The translations under genes and the position numbers were made by a program. Below are positions 47,091 to 56,104 of a stretch of 64,000 bases of DNA, in pieces. The stretch covers positions 5,165,501-5,229,500 of the forward strand of contig NZ_CP107811.1 in the NCBI RefSeq assembly GCF_036346105.1, in the 5' to 3' direction. A model generated the notes under the pieces. It was given only the letters and a program-made list of their open reading frames with translations. It ran no database searches and was not told the DNA's origin. Within the stretch, counting starts at the first letter, position 1. Every line of letters begins with the position of its first letter. This DNA comes from Streptomyces sp. NBC_00539 (GTDB lineage: Bacteria; Actinomycetota; Actinomycetes; Streptomycetales; Streptomycetaceae).

Positions 47091-49677
47091 GCCGGGCGTT
47101 GGTGTGCCGGGTCGGCTCGGCGGTCGCGGGGTCTTCGGGCCAGGGGTGCTTGGGGTAGCGGCCGCGCAACTCGGCGCGGACGGCGCGGTAGCCGCCCTGC
47201 CAGAAGGAGGCGAGGTCGGCCGTGACGGCGGCGGGCCGCCCGGCCGGAGACAGGAGGTGGACGAGTACGGGAACCCCCGCCACCCGCGGGGTGTCGGCCA
47301 GCCCGAACAGCTCCTGGAGCTTCACGGCGAGTACGGGCTGCCCGTGCTCCGCGGTGTAGTCGAGGCGGATCCGCGAACCGCTGGGCACCTCCAGGCGCTC
47401 CGGGGCCAGTTCGTCGAGGCGGGCCGCCTCGCCGGTCGCCCAGGGCAGCAGCCGGTTCAGGGCCTGGCCCGCGTCGATCCTGCCCAGGTCGGCGCGGCGC
47501 CGGGCGCGCGACAGCTCGGGCTCCAGCCAGTCGTCGGCCCGCTCCAGCAGTGCCGCGTCGTCCGTCACGTCGGGCCACGCGCCGCCCAGCGTGCGGTGCA
47601 GGAAGCCGAGCCGGGCCCGCAACGCCCGCGCGTCCGGGGACCAGCGCAGCAACCCGAGCCCCTCGGTGCGCAGCCCGTCGAGGAGGGCGTCGCGGACCAG
47701 CGAGGGGTCGGGGTCGCGCAGGGGCCGGGTGACCAGCTCGACCGCCCCGAGCCGCTCCACCGCCCGGGCCACCACGTCCCCGCCCTCCCAGCGCACCTCC
47801 TCCCCGGAAGTCAGCAGATGTGCGGCGGCGGCCAGGGCGGTGTCCTCGTCCAGGGCCGCGGCGAGGCGGACCCGCGCGGAGGCGGAGTGCGGGCCCCGGT
47901 CTGCGACGGCCACGGCCAGCCAGGGCGCGGTGCGCAGCGGCGAGCCGTCCCCGACCTCGGCCGCCGTGCCGCCGGCCATGAGGAAACCTCCGGCCCCCTT
48001 GGCCTTCGCCACCCGCTCGGGAAACGCCAGCGCCGCGACGAGCCCGGCGGCGGCCTGGTCGGCGGGCTCTCCTGCCCCCGTCCCAGCCCTTCCCGAAACC
48101 GGGGCCGCACCCCGGGCCCCTTCGGGGGCTCCGTCCCCGGACCCCCGCGCCTCCGGCGCCCGCGCAGGCCCCGCGGGCTCGCCCAGAGCGCGCTCCAGAC
48201 GCTTGGCCTCCGCCCGCCAGCGGGGCGCGTAGCCGTCGCAGCCACGGCGGGCGGCCCGCCAGGCGGCCGCCAGATCGTCCCCGTACTCCCGTGGCGGCTC
48301 CTCGCTGAGCAGGGCCACCAGCTGCGCGGCCCGCCGCGCGCCCAGCGCCGACGCGCCGTCCAGCAGTGCGCGCGCCAGCCGGGGGTGCAGCCCCAGCCGG
48401 GCCATCCGCAGCCCGCGCGGGGTCGGCCGCCCGGCCTCGTCCACCGCGCCGACCGCCCGCAGTACCTCCCGCGCGGCGGCCATCGCCCCGGCGGGCGGCG
48501 CGTCCAGGAGGGCGAGTCCCGACGCATCGGGCTCACCCCAGCAGGCGGCCTGGAGCGCGAACGCCGCCAGGTCCGCGAGCCGGATCTCCGGGGAGGGGTA
48601 CGCCGTCAGCCGCGCGTCCTCGGCCTCCGACCAGCAGCGGTACACCGTCCCCGGTGCCTCACGCCCGGCCCGCCCGGCCCGCTGGCGGCCCGCCGCGCGG
48701 GACGCCCGTACGGTCGCCAGGGCGCCCAGACCCCGGGCGTGGTCCACCCGGGGCTCGCGGGCCAGCCCCGAGTCCACGACCACCCGCACCCCCGGCACCG
48801 TCAGGCTGGACTCCGCGACCGCCGTCGCCAGGATCACCCGGCGGTGCGGGGCCGGCGTCAGCGCCGCCTCCTGGACGGACGCCGGTGCCCGGCCGTGGAG
48901 CTGGAGCACCTGCGCGTCCACGCCGTCCAGCTGCCCGGCGACCCGGGCCATCTCGCCGACGCCGGGCAGGAAGCAGAGCACGTCGCCGGAACGTTCCGTC
49001 AGCGCCCGTCGCACCACCGAGGCCACGTGCGTCAGCTGCGCCGGATCCACCCGCATCCCGTGCGGCGGCCGCACCGGCCGGGCCGGGGGCGCCCACACGG
49101 CTTCCACCGGGTACGAGGCGCCCCGGGCCTCCACCACCGGCGCGTCCCCCAGCAGGCGGGCCCAGCCGGCCGCGTCCGTCGTCGCCGACGCGGCGACCAG
49201 GCGCAGCTCCGGGCGCAGGGTCGCGCGTACGTCCAGGAGGAACGCGGCGGCCGTGTCGGCGTCCAGGTGCCGCTCGTGACACTCATCCAGGACGACCACG
49301 TCCACGCCGGCCAGCTCCTGGTCCCGCTGGAGCCGCTGGAGCAGGACGCCGGTGGTCACCACCTCCACCGCCGTGCGGGGGCCGGCCACCCGTTCCCCGC
49401 GCACCGTGAAGCCGACCGACTCCCCGACGGCCTCGCCCAGCAGCCACGCCATCCGCCGCGCCGCCGCCCGGGCGGCGATCCGCCGGGGCTCGGCCACCAC
49501 GACCCGGCGCCGCTCGCCGGCCCCCAGCAGCCCCGCCAGCACCAGCGGCACCAGCGTGGTCTTGCCGGTCCCGGGCGGGGCGCACAGTACGGCGGCGCCG
49601 CGCGCCTCCAGCGCCGAGACGAGCGCGGGCACGGCCTCCCGTACGGGAAGGGCGTCGAGGTCGGCGGTGCGGATCAA
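47080..49677 (-). CDS. hrpB: ATP-dependent helicase HrpB
   Basis: An 865-aa DExH helicase. Walker A PPGTGKTTLVP near residue 33, EPRRIAARAAARRMA, TTGVLLQRLQ, DECHERH, SATTD, then the second RecA domain ending in ASRAAGRQRAGRAGREAPG. The C-terminal HrpB domain shows GQPVLAVKLQELFGL and GRYPKHPWPEDP. The start is probably TTG 49677, 5 nt after the methyltransferase stop, with GAGGG upstream. It overlaps the convergent DUF3068 gene by 11 nt. Cellular role is poorly known. Confidence 0.92.
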   Translation of the reverse strand: MIRTADLDALPVREAVPALVSALEARGAAVLCAPPGTGKTTLVPLVLAGLLGAGERRRVVVAEPRRIAARAAARRMAWLLGEAVGESVGFTVRGERVAGPRTAVEVVTTGVLLQRLQRDQELAGVDVVVLDECHERHLDADTAAAFLLDVRATLRPELRLVAASATTDAAGWARLLGDAPVVEARGASYPVEAVWAPPARPVRPPHGMRVDPAQLTHVASVVRRALTERSGDVLCFLPGVGEMARVAGQLDGVDAQVLQLHGRAPASVQEAALTPAPHRRVILATAVAESSLTVPGVRVVVDSGLAREPRVDHARGLGALATVRASRAAGRQRAGRAGREAPGTVYRCWSEAEDARLTAYPSPEIRLADLAAFALQAACWGEPDASGLALLDAPPAGAMAAAREVLRAVGAVDEAGRPTPRGLRMARLGLHPRLARALLDGASALGARRAAQLVALLSEEPPREYGDDLAAAWRAARRGCDGYAPRWRAEAKRLERALGEPAGPARAPEARGSGDGAPEGARGAAPVSGRAGTGAGEPADQAAAGLVAALAFPERVAKAKGAGGFLMAGGTAAEVGDGSPLRTAPWLAVAVADRGPHSASARVRLAAALDEDTALAAAAHLLTSGEEVRWEGGDVVARAVERLGAVELVTRPLRDPDPSLVRDALLDGLRTEGLGLLRWSPDARALRARLGFLHRTLGGAWPDVTDDAALLERADDWLEPELSRARRRADLGRIDAGQALNRLLPWATGEAARLDELAPERLEVPSGSRIRLDYTAEHGQPVLAVKLQELFGLADTPRVAGVPVLVHLLSPAGRPAAVTADLASFWQGGYRAVRAELRGRYPKHPWPEDPATAEPTRHTNARLRR

Positions 49678-49681
49678 GGGC

Positions 49682-50566
49682 TCAGTCCCTCTCGCACACG
49701 AAGATCGCGGTGCCGGGGATCAGGTTCCCGCGCAGGGGGGACCAGCCGCCCCACTCCTGGCTGTTCCAGGCGGGCCACTCCGGCTCCACCAGGTCCACCA
49801 GGCGGAAACCGCCCGCGACCACGTCCCGGACCCGGTCGCCGATCGTGCGGTGGTGCTCCACGTAGACCGCGCGGCCCTGTTCGTCCTGCTCGACGTACGG
49901 CGTCCGGTCGAAGTAGGAGGCCGCCACGGACAGACCTTCGGGGCCGGGCTCGTCGGGGAACGCCCAGCGGATGGGGTGGGTGACGGAGAACACCCAGCGC
50001 CCGCCGGGGCGCAGCACGCGGTGGACCTCGCGCATGACGTTCACGGGGTCGGCGACGAAGGGGACGGCGCCGTAGGCGGAGCAGGCCAGGTCGAAGGAGG
50101 CGTCACGGAAGGGCAGCCGGCCGGCGTCGGCCTCCACGAGCCCGACCCCCGGCACGTCGCCGCCGCCGATGCGCAGCGCGTGCTGGAGCTGGCGGTGCGA
50201 GAGGTCGAGGGCCACGGGGCGGGCGCCCCGGGCGGCCAGCCAGCGCGAGCACTGGGCGGCGCCGGCGCCGATCTCCAGGACGTCCTTGCCGGCGAGGGAG
50301 GCGGCCGGGCCCAGGAGGGCCGCCTCGGCCTCGTCCAGCCCTTCGGGCCCCCAGACGAAGCGGTCGTCGCCGAGGAACGCGCCGTGCTCGCTCTGGTACT
50401 CGTCGGCGTTGCGGTCCCACCAGCCCCGGCTCGCCCGGCTGCTCTCGGCTTCGCCGGCCTCACGCCGGGTGGCCTCGGCGTCGTCACCGTCGTCCGCGCC
50501 GTCGGGGTCACCGCCCGGCTCGGTGATTTCGAACGCGTCTTCGGGGAGGTAGTCCTCTTGGTTCAT
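49682..50566 (-). CDS. Class I SAM-dependent methyltransferase
   Basis: A 294-aa methyltransferase. An acidic N-terminus (residues 1-40) precedes WWDRNADEYQSEHGAFLGDDRFVWGPEGLDEAEA, a segment conserved in this actinobacterial family. SAM motif I is VLEIGAGAAQCSRWLAARG near residue 93, and FDLACSAYGAVPFVADPVNVMREVHRVLRPGGRWVFSVTHP covers motifs IV-V. Upstream of hrpB in one transcription unit. Substrate unknown. Confidence 0.88.
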   Translation of the reverse strand: MNQEDYLPEDAFEITEPGGDPDGADDGDDAEATRREAGEAESSRASRGWWDRNADEYQSEHGAFLGDDRFVWGPEGLDEAEAALLGPAASLAGKDVLEIGAGAAQCSRWLAARGARPVALDLSHRQLQHALRIGGGDVPGVGLVEADAGRLPFRDASFDLACSAYGAVPFVADPVNVMREVHRVLRPGGRWVFSVTHPIRWAFPDEPGPEGLSVAASYFDRTPYVEQDEQGRAVYVEHHRTIGDRVRDVVAGGFRLVDLVEPEWPAWNSQEWGGWSPLRGNLIPGTAIFVCERD

Positions 50567-50908
50567 GGGGCCCGTCGTCGTAGTCTGCGAGAAGTCGGGA
50601 GGCGGAGCCCATAGGGCCTTCCCCGCCCACGATTTGTGCCGGTAATGCGGCGATCCGCCCGGGGTGTGCGCCTTCGCGCATTGACCCTGTCCGGCTGCCC
50701 CCGTATGCTACAAGTTGCGCTGCGAGCCTGTGCTCCTCAGACCTAGCAGGCTGCGCTTGCTTCTGTTGATGTCCCCTCGGTTTTCGAGGCCCTACCGCTT
50801 CTGTGGATTCGGGGCTTCCTTGGCTGTCCGGCTTCGGCAGTTGCCGATAAGGGCTCCCGGCGTAGCAGTACCTACGACTTTCTGTCCGTAACCGGAGCCC
50901 TTTCCCAC
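50567..50908. promoter_or_regulatory. Divergent promoter region and long rpsA leader
   Basis: A 342-nt gap with no ORF. The segment TGACCCTGTCC...GTATGCTACAAG at 50682-50711 resembles an rpsA promoter (-10 TATGCT or TACAAG). The leader of about 200 nt has several imperfect GC stems, and only a distant GGAG precedes the ATG at 50909, so rpsA may be initiated or autoregulated through leader structure. Confidence 0.5.
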
Positions 50909-52426
50909 ATGACGAGCAGCACCGAGACCACCGCCACCACCCCTCCGCAGGTAGCGGTCAACGACATCGGCGACGCGGACGCGTTCCTCGCGGCGATCGA
51001 CGAGACGATCAAGTACTTCAACGACGGCGACATCGTCGACGGCGTCATCGTCAAGGTGGACCGGGACGAGGTTCTCCTCGACATCGGTTACAAGACGGAA
51101 GGCGTGATCCCGAGCCGTGAGCTCTCGATCAAGCACGACGTCGACCCGAACGAGGTCGTCAAGGTCGGCGACGAGATCGAGGCCCTGGTTCTCCAGAAGG
51201 AGGACAAGGAAGGCCGTCTGATCCTGTCCAAGAAGCGCGCTCAGTACGAGCGTGCCTGGGGCACGATCGAGAAGATCAAGGAAGAAGACGGCATCGTCAC
51301 CGGTACCGTCATCGAGGTCGTCAAGGGTGGTCTCATCCTCGACATCGGCCTCCGTGGCTTCCTGCCGGCCTCTCTCGTCGAGATGCGTCGCGTCCGCGAC
51401 CTCCAGCCCTACGTGGGCAAGGAGCTCGAGGCGAAGATCATCGAGCTGGACAAGAACCGCAACAACGTGGTCCTGTCCCGCCGTGCCTGGCTCGAGCAGA
51501 CCCAGTCCGAGGTTCGCCAGACGTTCCTCACCACCCTGCAGAAGGGTCAGGTCCGCTCCGGCGTCGTTTCCTCGATCGTCAACTTCGGTGCCTTCGTGGA
51601 CCTGGGTGGCGTCGACGGTCTCGTCCACGTCTCCGAGCTGTCCTGGAAGCACATCGACCACCCCTCCGAGGTTGTCGAGGTCGGCCAGGAAGTCACCGTC
51701 GAGGTCCTCGACGTCGACATGGACCGCGAGCGCGTCTCCCTGTCGCTGAAGGCGACGCAGGAAGACCCGTGGCAGCAGTTCGCCCGGACCCACCAGATCG
51801 GCCAGGTCGTCCCGGGTAAGGTCACCAAGCTGGTTCCGTTCGGTGCGTTCGTCCGCGTGGACGAGGGCATCGAGGGTCTGGTCCACATCTCCGAGCTGGC
51901 CGAGCGCCACGTGGAGATCCCGGAGCAGGTCGTCCAGGTCAACGACGAGATCTTCGTCAAGGTCATCGACATCGACCTCGAGCGTCGCCGGATCTCGCTG
52001 TCCCTCAAGCAGGCCAACGAGTCCTTCGGTGCCGACCCGGCGTCGGTCGAGTTCGACCCGACCCTGTACGGCATGGCCGCGTCCTACGACGACCAGGGCA
52101 ACTACATCTACCCCGAGGGCTTCGACCCCGAGACCAACGACTGGCTCGAGGGCTACGAGACCCAGCGCGAGACGTGGGAGCGCCAGTACGCCGAGGCGCA
52201 GGTCCGCTTCGAGCAGCACCAGGCGCAGGTCATCAAGAGCCGCGAGGCCGACGAGGCCGCTGCTGCCGAGGGCGCTGCCGCCCCGGCCGCCGGTGGCAAC
52301 GCCGGTGCGGGCAACATCTCGGGTGGCTCCTACTCCTCCGAGGGCTCGGACGAGACCTCCGGCGCCCTGGCGTCGGACGAGGCCCTCGCCGCGCTCCGCG
52401 AGAAGCTGGCCGGCGGCCAGAGCTGA
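50909..52426 (+). CDS. rpsA: 30S ribosomal protein S1
   Basis: A 505-aa protein with four S1 domains: VDGVIVKVDRDEVLLDIGYKTEGVIP (about 44), VTGTVIEVVKGGLILDIGLRGFLPAS (about 130), RSGVVSSIVNFGAFVDLGGVDGLVHVSELSWKH (about 217) and VPGKVTKLVPFGAFVRVDEGIEGLVHISELAERH (about 302). The C-terminal 130 residues are acidic and Ala/Gly/Ser-rich. It delivers mRNA to the ribosome. Codon usage includes more T-ending codons than its neighbours, consistent with high expression. Terminator at 52482. Confidence 0.97.
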   Translation: MTSSTETTATTPPQVAVNDIGDADAFLAAIDETIKYFNDGDIVDGVIVKVDRDEVLLDIGYKTEGVIPSRELSIKHDVDPNEVVKVGDEIEALVLQKEDKEGRLILSKKRAQYERAWGTIEKIKEEDGIVTGTVIEVVKGGLILDIGLRGFLPASLVEMRRVRDLQPYVGKELEAKIIELDKNRNNVVLSRRAWLEQTQSEVRQTFLTTLQKGQVRSGVVSSIVNFGAFVDLGGVDGLVHVSELSWKHIDHPSEVVEVGQEVTVEVLDVDMDRERVSLSLKATQEDPWQQFARTHQIGQVVPGKVTKLVPFGAFVRVDEGIEGLVHISELAERHVEIPEQVVQVNDEIFVKVIDIDLERRRISLSLKQANESFGADPASVEFDPTLYGMAASYDDQGNYIYPEGFDPETNDWLEGYETQRETWERQYAEAQVRFEQHQAQVIKSREADEAAAAEGAAAPAAGGNAGAGNISGGSYSSEGSDETSGALASDEALAALREKLAGGQS

Positions 52427-52481
52427 TCGCAGCAGCGCGTCACGCTCCGCGCCCCGGCGCACGAGAGTGAGCTGAGCTGAA

Positions 52482-52519
52482 CGGTAAGGCCCGTCCCCTC
52501 CGGGGGGCGGGCCTTACCG
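52482..52519 (+). terminator. rpsA terminator
   Basis: CGGTAAGGCCCG (52482-52493) pairs perfectly with CGGGCCTTACCG (52508-52519), with further pairing possible in the loop, 56 nt after the stop. Confidence 0.85.
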
Positions 52520-52684
52520 CGTTCAGGGGCGGGTCCGGGTGGTCCCGCCGCGGGCAGCGGCCGGTGCGGGTGGGCCCACCGCGCTCCGCCTGCCGGGCCG
52601 ATTACCGTGAAAGCCCTCAACTGGGGAATGGTGGCGCCACCTTGGGCGTTCTTGATGAGAACGCGGCGAGGAGGAGTGGTGGCG

Positions 52685-53623
52685 GTGCTTGATCCACAGG
52701 GTTTGTACGAATGGGACGCCAAGGGTCTGGCGGTGGCCGACCTGGCGCTCGCCCAGGATTCGGCCGGGCTGGTCATGCTCTATCACCTCGAGGGGTACAT
52801 CGACGCGGGCGAGGCCGGTGAGCAGATCGTCGAGCGGCTCCTGGACACCCTGCCCCACCAGGTCGTCGCCCGTTTCGACGCCGACCGGCTCGTGGACTAC
52901 CGGGCCCGGCGCCCGCTGCTGACGTTCCAGCGCGACCACTGGACGGACTTCGAAGAGCCCAGGCTGGAGGTGCGCCTCGTACAGGACGCCACCGGCGCGC
53001 CGTTCCTGCTGCTGTCCGGCCCCGAGCCGGACGTGGAGTGGGAGCGCTTCGCCGTCGCCGTCCGGCAGATCGTCGAGCGCCTGGGCGTGCGGCTCTCGGT
53101 CAACTTCCACGGCATCCCGATGGGCGTCCCGCACACCCGGCCCGTCGGCATCACCCCGCACGGCAACCGGACCGACCTGATGCCCGGGCACCGCAGCCCG
53201 TTCGACGAGGCCCAGGTGCCGGGCAGCGCGGAGTCGCTGGTCGAGTTCAGGCTGGGCCAGGCCGGGCACGACGTGCTCGGCGTCGCGGCGCACGTGCCGC
53301 ACTACGTGGCCCGCTCCCCGTACCCGGACGCGGCGCTGACGGTCCTGGAGGCGATCACCGCGGCGACGGGTCTCGTCCTGCCGGCCGTGGCGCACGCCCT
53401 GCGCACCGAGGCGCACCGCACGCAGACGGAGATCGACCGGCAGATCCGGGAGGGCGACGAGGAACTGGTCGCCCTGGTGCAGGGGCTGGAGCACCAGTAC
53501 GACGCGGCGGCCGGGGCCGAAAGCCGCGGGAACATGATCGCGGAGCCCGCCGAGATCCCCTCGGCGGAGGAACTGGGGCGCGAGTTCGAGCGGTTCCTCG
53601 CGGAACGCGAGGGCGAGGGCTGA
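52685..53623 (+). CDS. PAC2-family protein
   Basis: A 312-aa PAC2 (proteasome assembly chaperone 2-like) protein. [25 protein letters not shown] opens the domain, then [21 protein letters not shown] and [16 protein letters not shown], and [25 protein letters not shown] 52685 is chosen for AGGAGGAG 8 nt upstream and because the protein then begins at LDPQGLYEW, the family start I recall; upstream GTG/ATG codons in frame are less likely. Function in actinobacteria is uncertain. Confidence 0.88.
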   Translation: MLDPQGLYEWDAKGLAVADLALAQDSAGLVMLYHLEGYIDAGEAGEQIVERLLDTLPHQVVARFDADRLVDYRARRPLLTFQRDHWTDFEEPRLEVRLVQDATGAPFLLLSGPEPDVEWERFAVAVRQIVERLGVRLSVNFHGIPMGVPHTRPVGITPHGNRTDLMPGHRSPFDEAQVPGSAESLVEFRLGQAGHDVLGVAAHVPHYVARSPYPDAALTVLEAITAATGLVLPAVAHALRTEAHRTQTEIDRQIREGDEELVALVQGLEHQYDAAAGAESRGNMIAEPAEIPSAEELGREFERFLAEREGEG

Positions 53624-53655
53624 GCCGCCGGCGCCCGCGGTCTAGGCTGCCGGGC

Positions 53656-54264
53656 ATGCTGAAAGTGGGCCTGACGGGCGGAATCGGAGCCGGCAAGAGC
53701 GAAGTGTCGCGGCTGCTGGCGGGGTACGGGGCGGTCATCGTGGACGCCGATCGCATCGCGCGGGAGGTCGTGGAGCCCGGGACGCCCGGGCTCGCGGCCG
53801 TCGTCGCGGCGTTCGGGGAGTCGGTGCTGGGCGAGGGCGGGGCGCTGGACCGGCCCAAGCTGGGGTCGATCGTCTTCTCCGACCCGGAGAAACTGCGGAT
53901 ACTGAACGCGATCGTGCATCCCCTGGTCGGGGCCCGGTCCGCCGAGCTGGAGAGCGCGGCGGGCGCCGACGCGATCGTGGTGCACGACGTACCGCTGCTC
54001 GCGGAGAACGGCCTGGCGCCGCTGTACGACCTGGTCGTGGTGGTGGACGCGGCGCCGGAGACCCAGCTGGCGCGGCTGACCGGGCTGCGGGGGATGGCCG
54101 AGGGAGAGGCGCGGGCCCGGATGGCGGCGCAGGCCACGCGGGAGCAGCGGCTGGCAGTGGCGACCCTGGTGATCGACAACGACGGACCGCTGGAGGCACT
54201 GGAGCCGCAGGTCCGCAAGGTCTGGGAGACCCTGACCGAACGGGCGGCCGCGACCGGCGCCTGA
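53656..54264 (+). CDS. coaE: Dephospho-CoA kinase
   Basis: A 202-aa kinase, last step of coenzyme A synthesis. P-loop [17 protein letters not shown] at residue 5, [19 protein letters not shown], the CoA-binding [12 protein letters not shown] region, and lid residues in [22 protein letters not shown]. It lacks the extra C-terminal domain found in mycobacterial CoaE. A TAGGCT hexamer lies 8 nt before the ATG. Confidence 0.95.
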   Translation: MLKVGLTGGIGAGKSEVSRLLAGYGAVIVDADRIAREVVEPGTPGLAAVVAAFGESVLGEGGALDRPKLGSIVFSDPEKLRILNAIVHPLVGARSAELESAAGADAIVVHDVPLLAENGLAPLYDLVVVVDAAPETQLARLTGLRGMAEGEARARMAAQATREQRLAVATLVIDNDGPLEALEPQVRKVWETLTERAAATGA

Positions 54265-54325
54265 GGCGGGCGGGGCGGCACGGGCAAGGGGCGTGAAGGC
54301 GCCCGGAGAGGGAAGGAAAAACAAC

Positions 54326-54790
54326 GTGTCCGACACCACGCCTCCGTCGCAGCCGCCGTCGTCGGGACCGCCCGGCTCCTCGGGGCCGCCCGGCTCCTCG
54401 GGTGCTCCGGGTGCGGGCCCCGACTCCTCCGGCGCCACCAGCCCTGAGACGCACGTCATCGACTTCCGGGCCGCCGAGCAGCTCCTGGCCGCCCGTGACC
54501 CGCGGGGCGCCGTCAAGCTGCTGGACTCCGTGATAGCCGCCCACCCCGAGAACACGGCGGCCCGGTTGCTCCGGGCCCGGGCCTTCTTCGCCGCCGCGCA
54601 ACTGCGCCCGGCGGCGCTGGAGTTCGAGCTGGTGCTGGAGCGCGAACCGGACAACGCCTACGCCCACTTCGCGCTCGCCCGGACCCATGAGCGGTCCGGG
54701 CGGCGCGCGCAGGCCCGCAAGCACTTCCGGCTGGCCGCCGCGCTCGACCCGCAGCCCGAGTACCTGGCCGCCGCGCGCTTCGAGGACTGA
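54326..54790 (+). CDS. Tetratricopeptide-repeat protein
   Basis: A 154-aa protein. The first 45 residues are Pro/Ser/Gly-rich with PPGSSG repeats; the rest holds about three TPR units (AAEQLLAARDPRGAVKLLDSVIAAHPEN, AARLLRARAFFAAAQLRPAALEFELVLEREPDN, AYAHFALARTHERSGRRAQARKHFRLAAALDPQ). GTG 54326 has GGAAGGA upstream and is preferred to the GTG at 54293. Probably a protein-binding scaffold; partner unknown. Confidence 0.85.
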   Translation: MSDTTPPSQPPSSGPPGSSGPPGSSGAPGAGPDSSGATSPETHVIDFRAAEQLLAARDPRGAVKLLDSVIAAHPENTAARLLRARAFFAAAQLRPAALEFELVLEREPDNAYAHFALARTHERSGRRAQARKHFRLAAALDPQPEYLAAARFED

Positions 54791-54867
54791 GACCGGCACG
54801 ACGGTCGCCACTGGGGCGCCGCCGGCCGCAGCGGACACGGGAGGGGTCGGACGGGGCCCCGCCGGCC

Positions 54868-55128
54868 TCAGCGGAAGTGCGGCGGTTCGTACGGGGGCAC
54901 GTCCCGGCCGGGCTGGTAGTGCGGGCCCTGACGGATGTGGTGGACGACCACGAGCGAGTCCACCGCCGCGAGCACCGCGACCACCGCGCAGGCGGCGGCC
55001 CACCCCGGACGCTCACCCAGCGAGAAGAGGGCCGCCCCGCCGGCGGCCCAGATCAGGCCCCACAGACTGAGCCACAACCGCAGCCGCAGCGGACTGCGGG
55101 CGGTCACCGGCTCGTTTCCGGTACGCAT
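54868..55128 (-). CDS. DUF6343 small membrane protein
   Basis: An 86-aa protein starting MRTGNEPVTARSPLRLRLWLSLWGL, which I recognise as the Streptomyces DUF6343 family. Two membrane segments (about 19-40 and 45-65) are followed by a polar tail HHIRQGPHYQPGRDVPPYEPPHFR. An ATG two codons earlier is possible. Function unknown. Confidence 0.8.
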   Translation of the reverse strand: MRTGNEPVTARSPLRLRLWLSLWGLIWAAGGAALFSLGERPGWAAACAVVAVLAAVDSLVVVHHIRQGPHYQPGRDVPPYEPPHFR

Positions 55129-55212
55129 GACCATCGCCTCGGATCACCGTAGTCCTCAGCTCCATGGTCCCACCGCCGGGCCCGACCGGAGCCGGAGCGG
55201 GAGGCGCCGCGG

Positions 55213-55821
55213 CTACGGGTTCAGCTTGTCCACGGCCGTCGTGGTCGTTTTCCCGAAGGCGGCCACGGGCGCGTCGGGGAGCGTGCCCATCTGCCCCCAC
55301 TTCACGACGGTGACCGTCGCGCCGTCCCGGCCGATGCCGAAGAGGTGCACGCCGGGTTCGGAGTCCGGGACCGCGGTGTGGACCCCGTAGACGTGAGCGC
55401 CCTCCTCGACGGGCAGCTTGCCGAAGTCCTGCCAGGAGGCGGTGCCGCCGGGCGTCGTACGCAGCCAGTCGGCGGCGCAGGCGGCGACCTTGCGCTCCAG
55501 GGACGCGGCCAAGGTGGCTGCCGCGGCGCCGGAGGCGGTACGGACGGAGAGCTGCGTGGCGCCGGTGTCGTAGTCGGTGCCGAAGGCGCGGTGCCAGCTG
55601 CCCGCGGCCGGGAGCGCCCCCTCCAGGCAGAACGGTGCGCTCTCGGGCAGGCCCTTGGTCACCTTTCCGGCGTGCCACGGCGAGGAGGGGTGCGCAGGGA
55701 GGTCGGTGCCGTCGAGGAAGCCGGGCGCGGTGGCGGCCGAGGCGGTGGCCGGGCCGGCGAGCAGGAGGGCGGCGGCCGCGGTGGCGGCGCACGCGAGGAC
55801 GGTGGTGAAGCGTCGGAGCAT
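55213..55821 (-). CDS. Secreted hypothetical protein
   Basis: A 202-aa protein with a clear signal peptide (residues 1-30, RRFTTVLACAATAAAALLLAGPATASA). Mature part has three Cys (FCLEG, AACAADW among them) and a pattern (TQLSVRTASGAAAATLAASLERKVAACAADWL, VYGVHTAVPDSEPGVHLFGIGRDGATVTVVKWG) resembling the extracellular sensor-like domains of actinobacterial lipoproteins. No enzyme motif. Divergent from the SNF2 gene. Confidence 0.8.
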   Translation of the reverse strand: MLRRFTTVLACAATAAAALLLAGPATASAATAPGFLDGTDLPAHPSSPWHAGKVTKGLPESAPFCLEGALPAAGSWHRAFGTDYDTGATQLSVRTASGAAAATLAASLERKVAACAADWLRTTPGGTASWQDFGKLPVEEGAHVYGVHTAVPDSEPGVHLFGIGRDGATVTVVKWGQMGTLPDAPVAAFGKTTTTAVDKLNP

Positions 55822-56012
55822 GTCGGTTGGTCCCCGTTTCCGGTCGGTGGGTGGTCGCGGTGTACCTACCCCGGTGGGGACCTCGGGGCGCGGATCGGGA
55901 CGGACCCGGGACACGGGAAGGTGAAGGGGCCGGTCCGCGACCCGGCCGGACCGGTAAAGACGCAGGTCGGGGGCGTTGTCAGCGGGCACACCTAGACTCG
56001 GCGGCAGAGGAA

Positions 56013-56088
56013 CATCCGACCGCCGACCATCCGACCGCCGATCATCCGAGCGACCACCGGTCATCCGACCGCCGACCATCCGACCGCG
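56013..56088. repeat. 15-bp tandem repeat before the SNF2 gene
   Basis: Unit CATCCGACCGCCGAC occurs at 56013, 56028, 56062 and, shortened, 56077, with a degenerate 19-bp copy at 56043. It ends 17 nt before the GTG at 56105, between divergent genes. Confidence 0.8.
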
Positions 56089-56104
56089 TGAAGGGAGGGC
56101 CACC

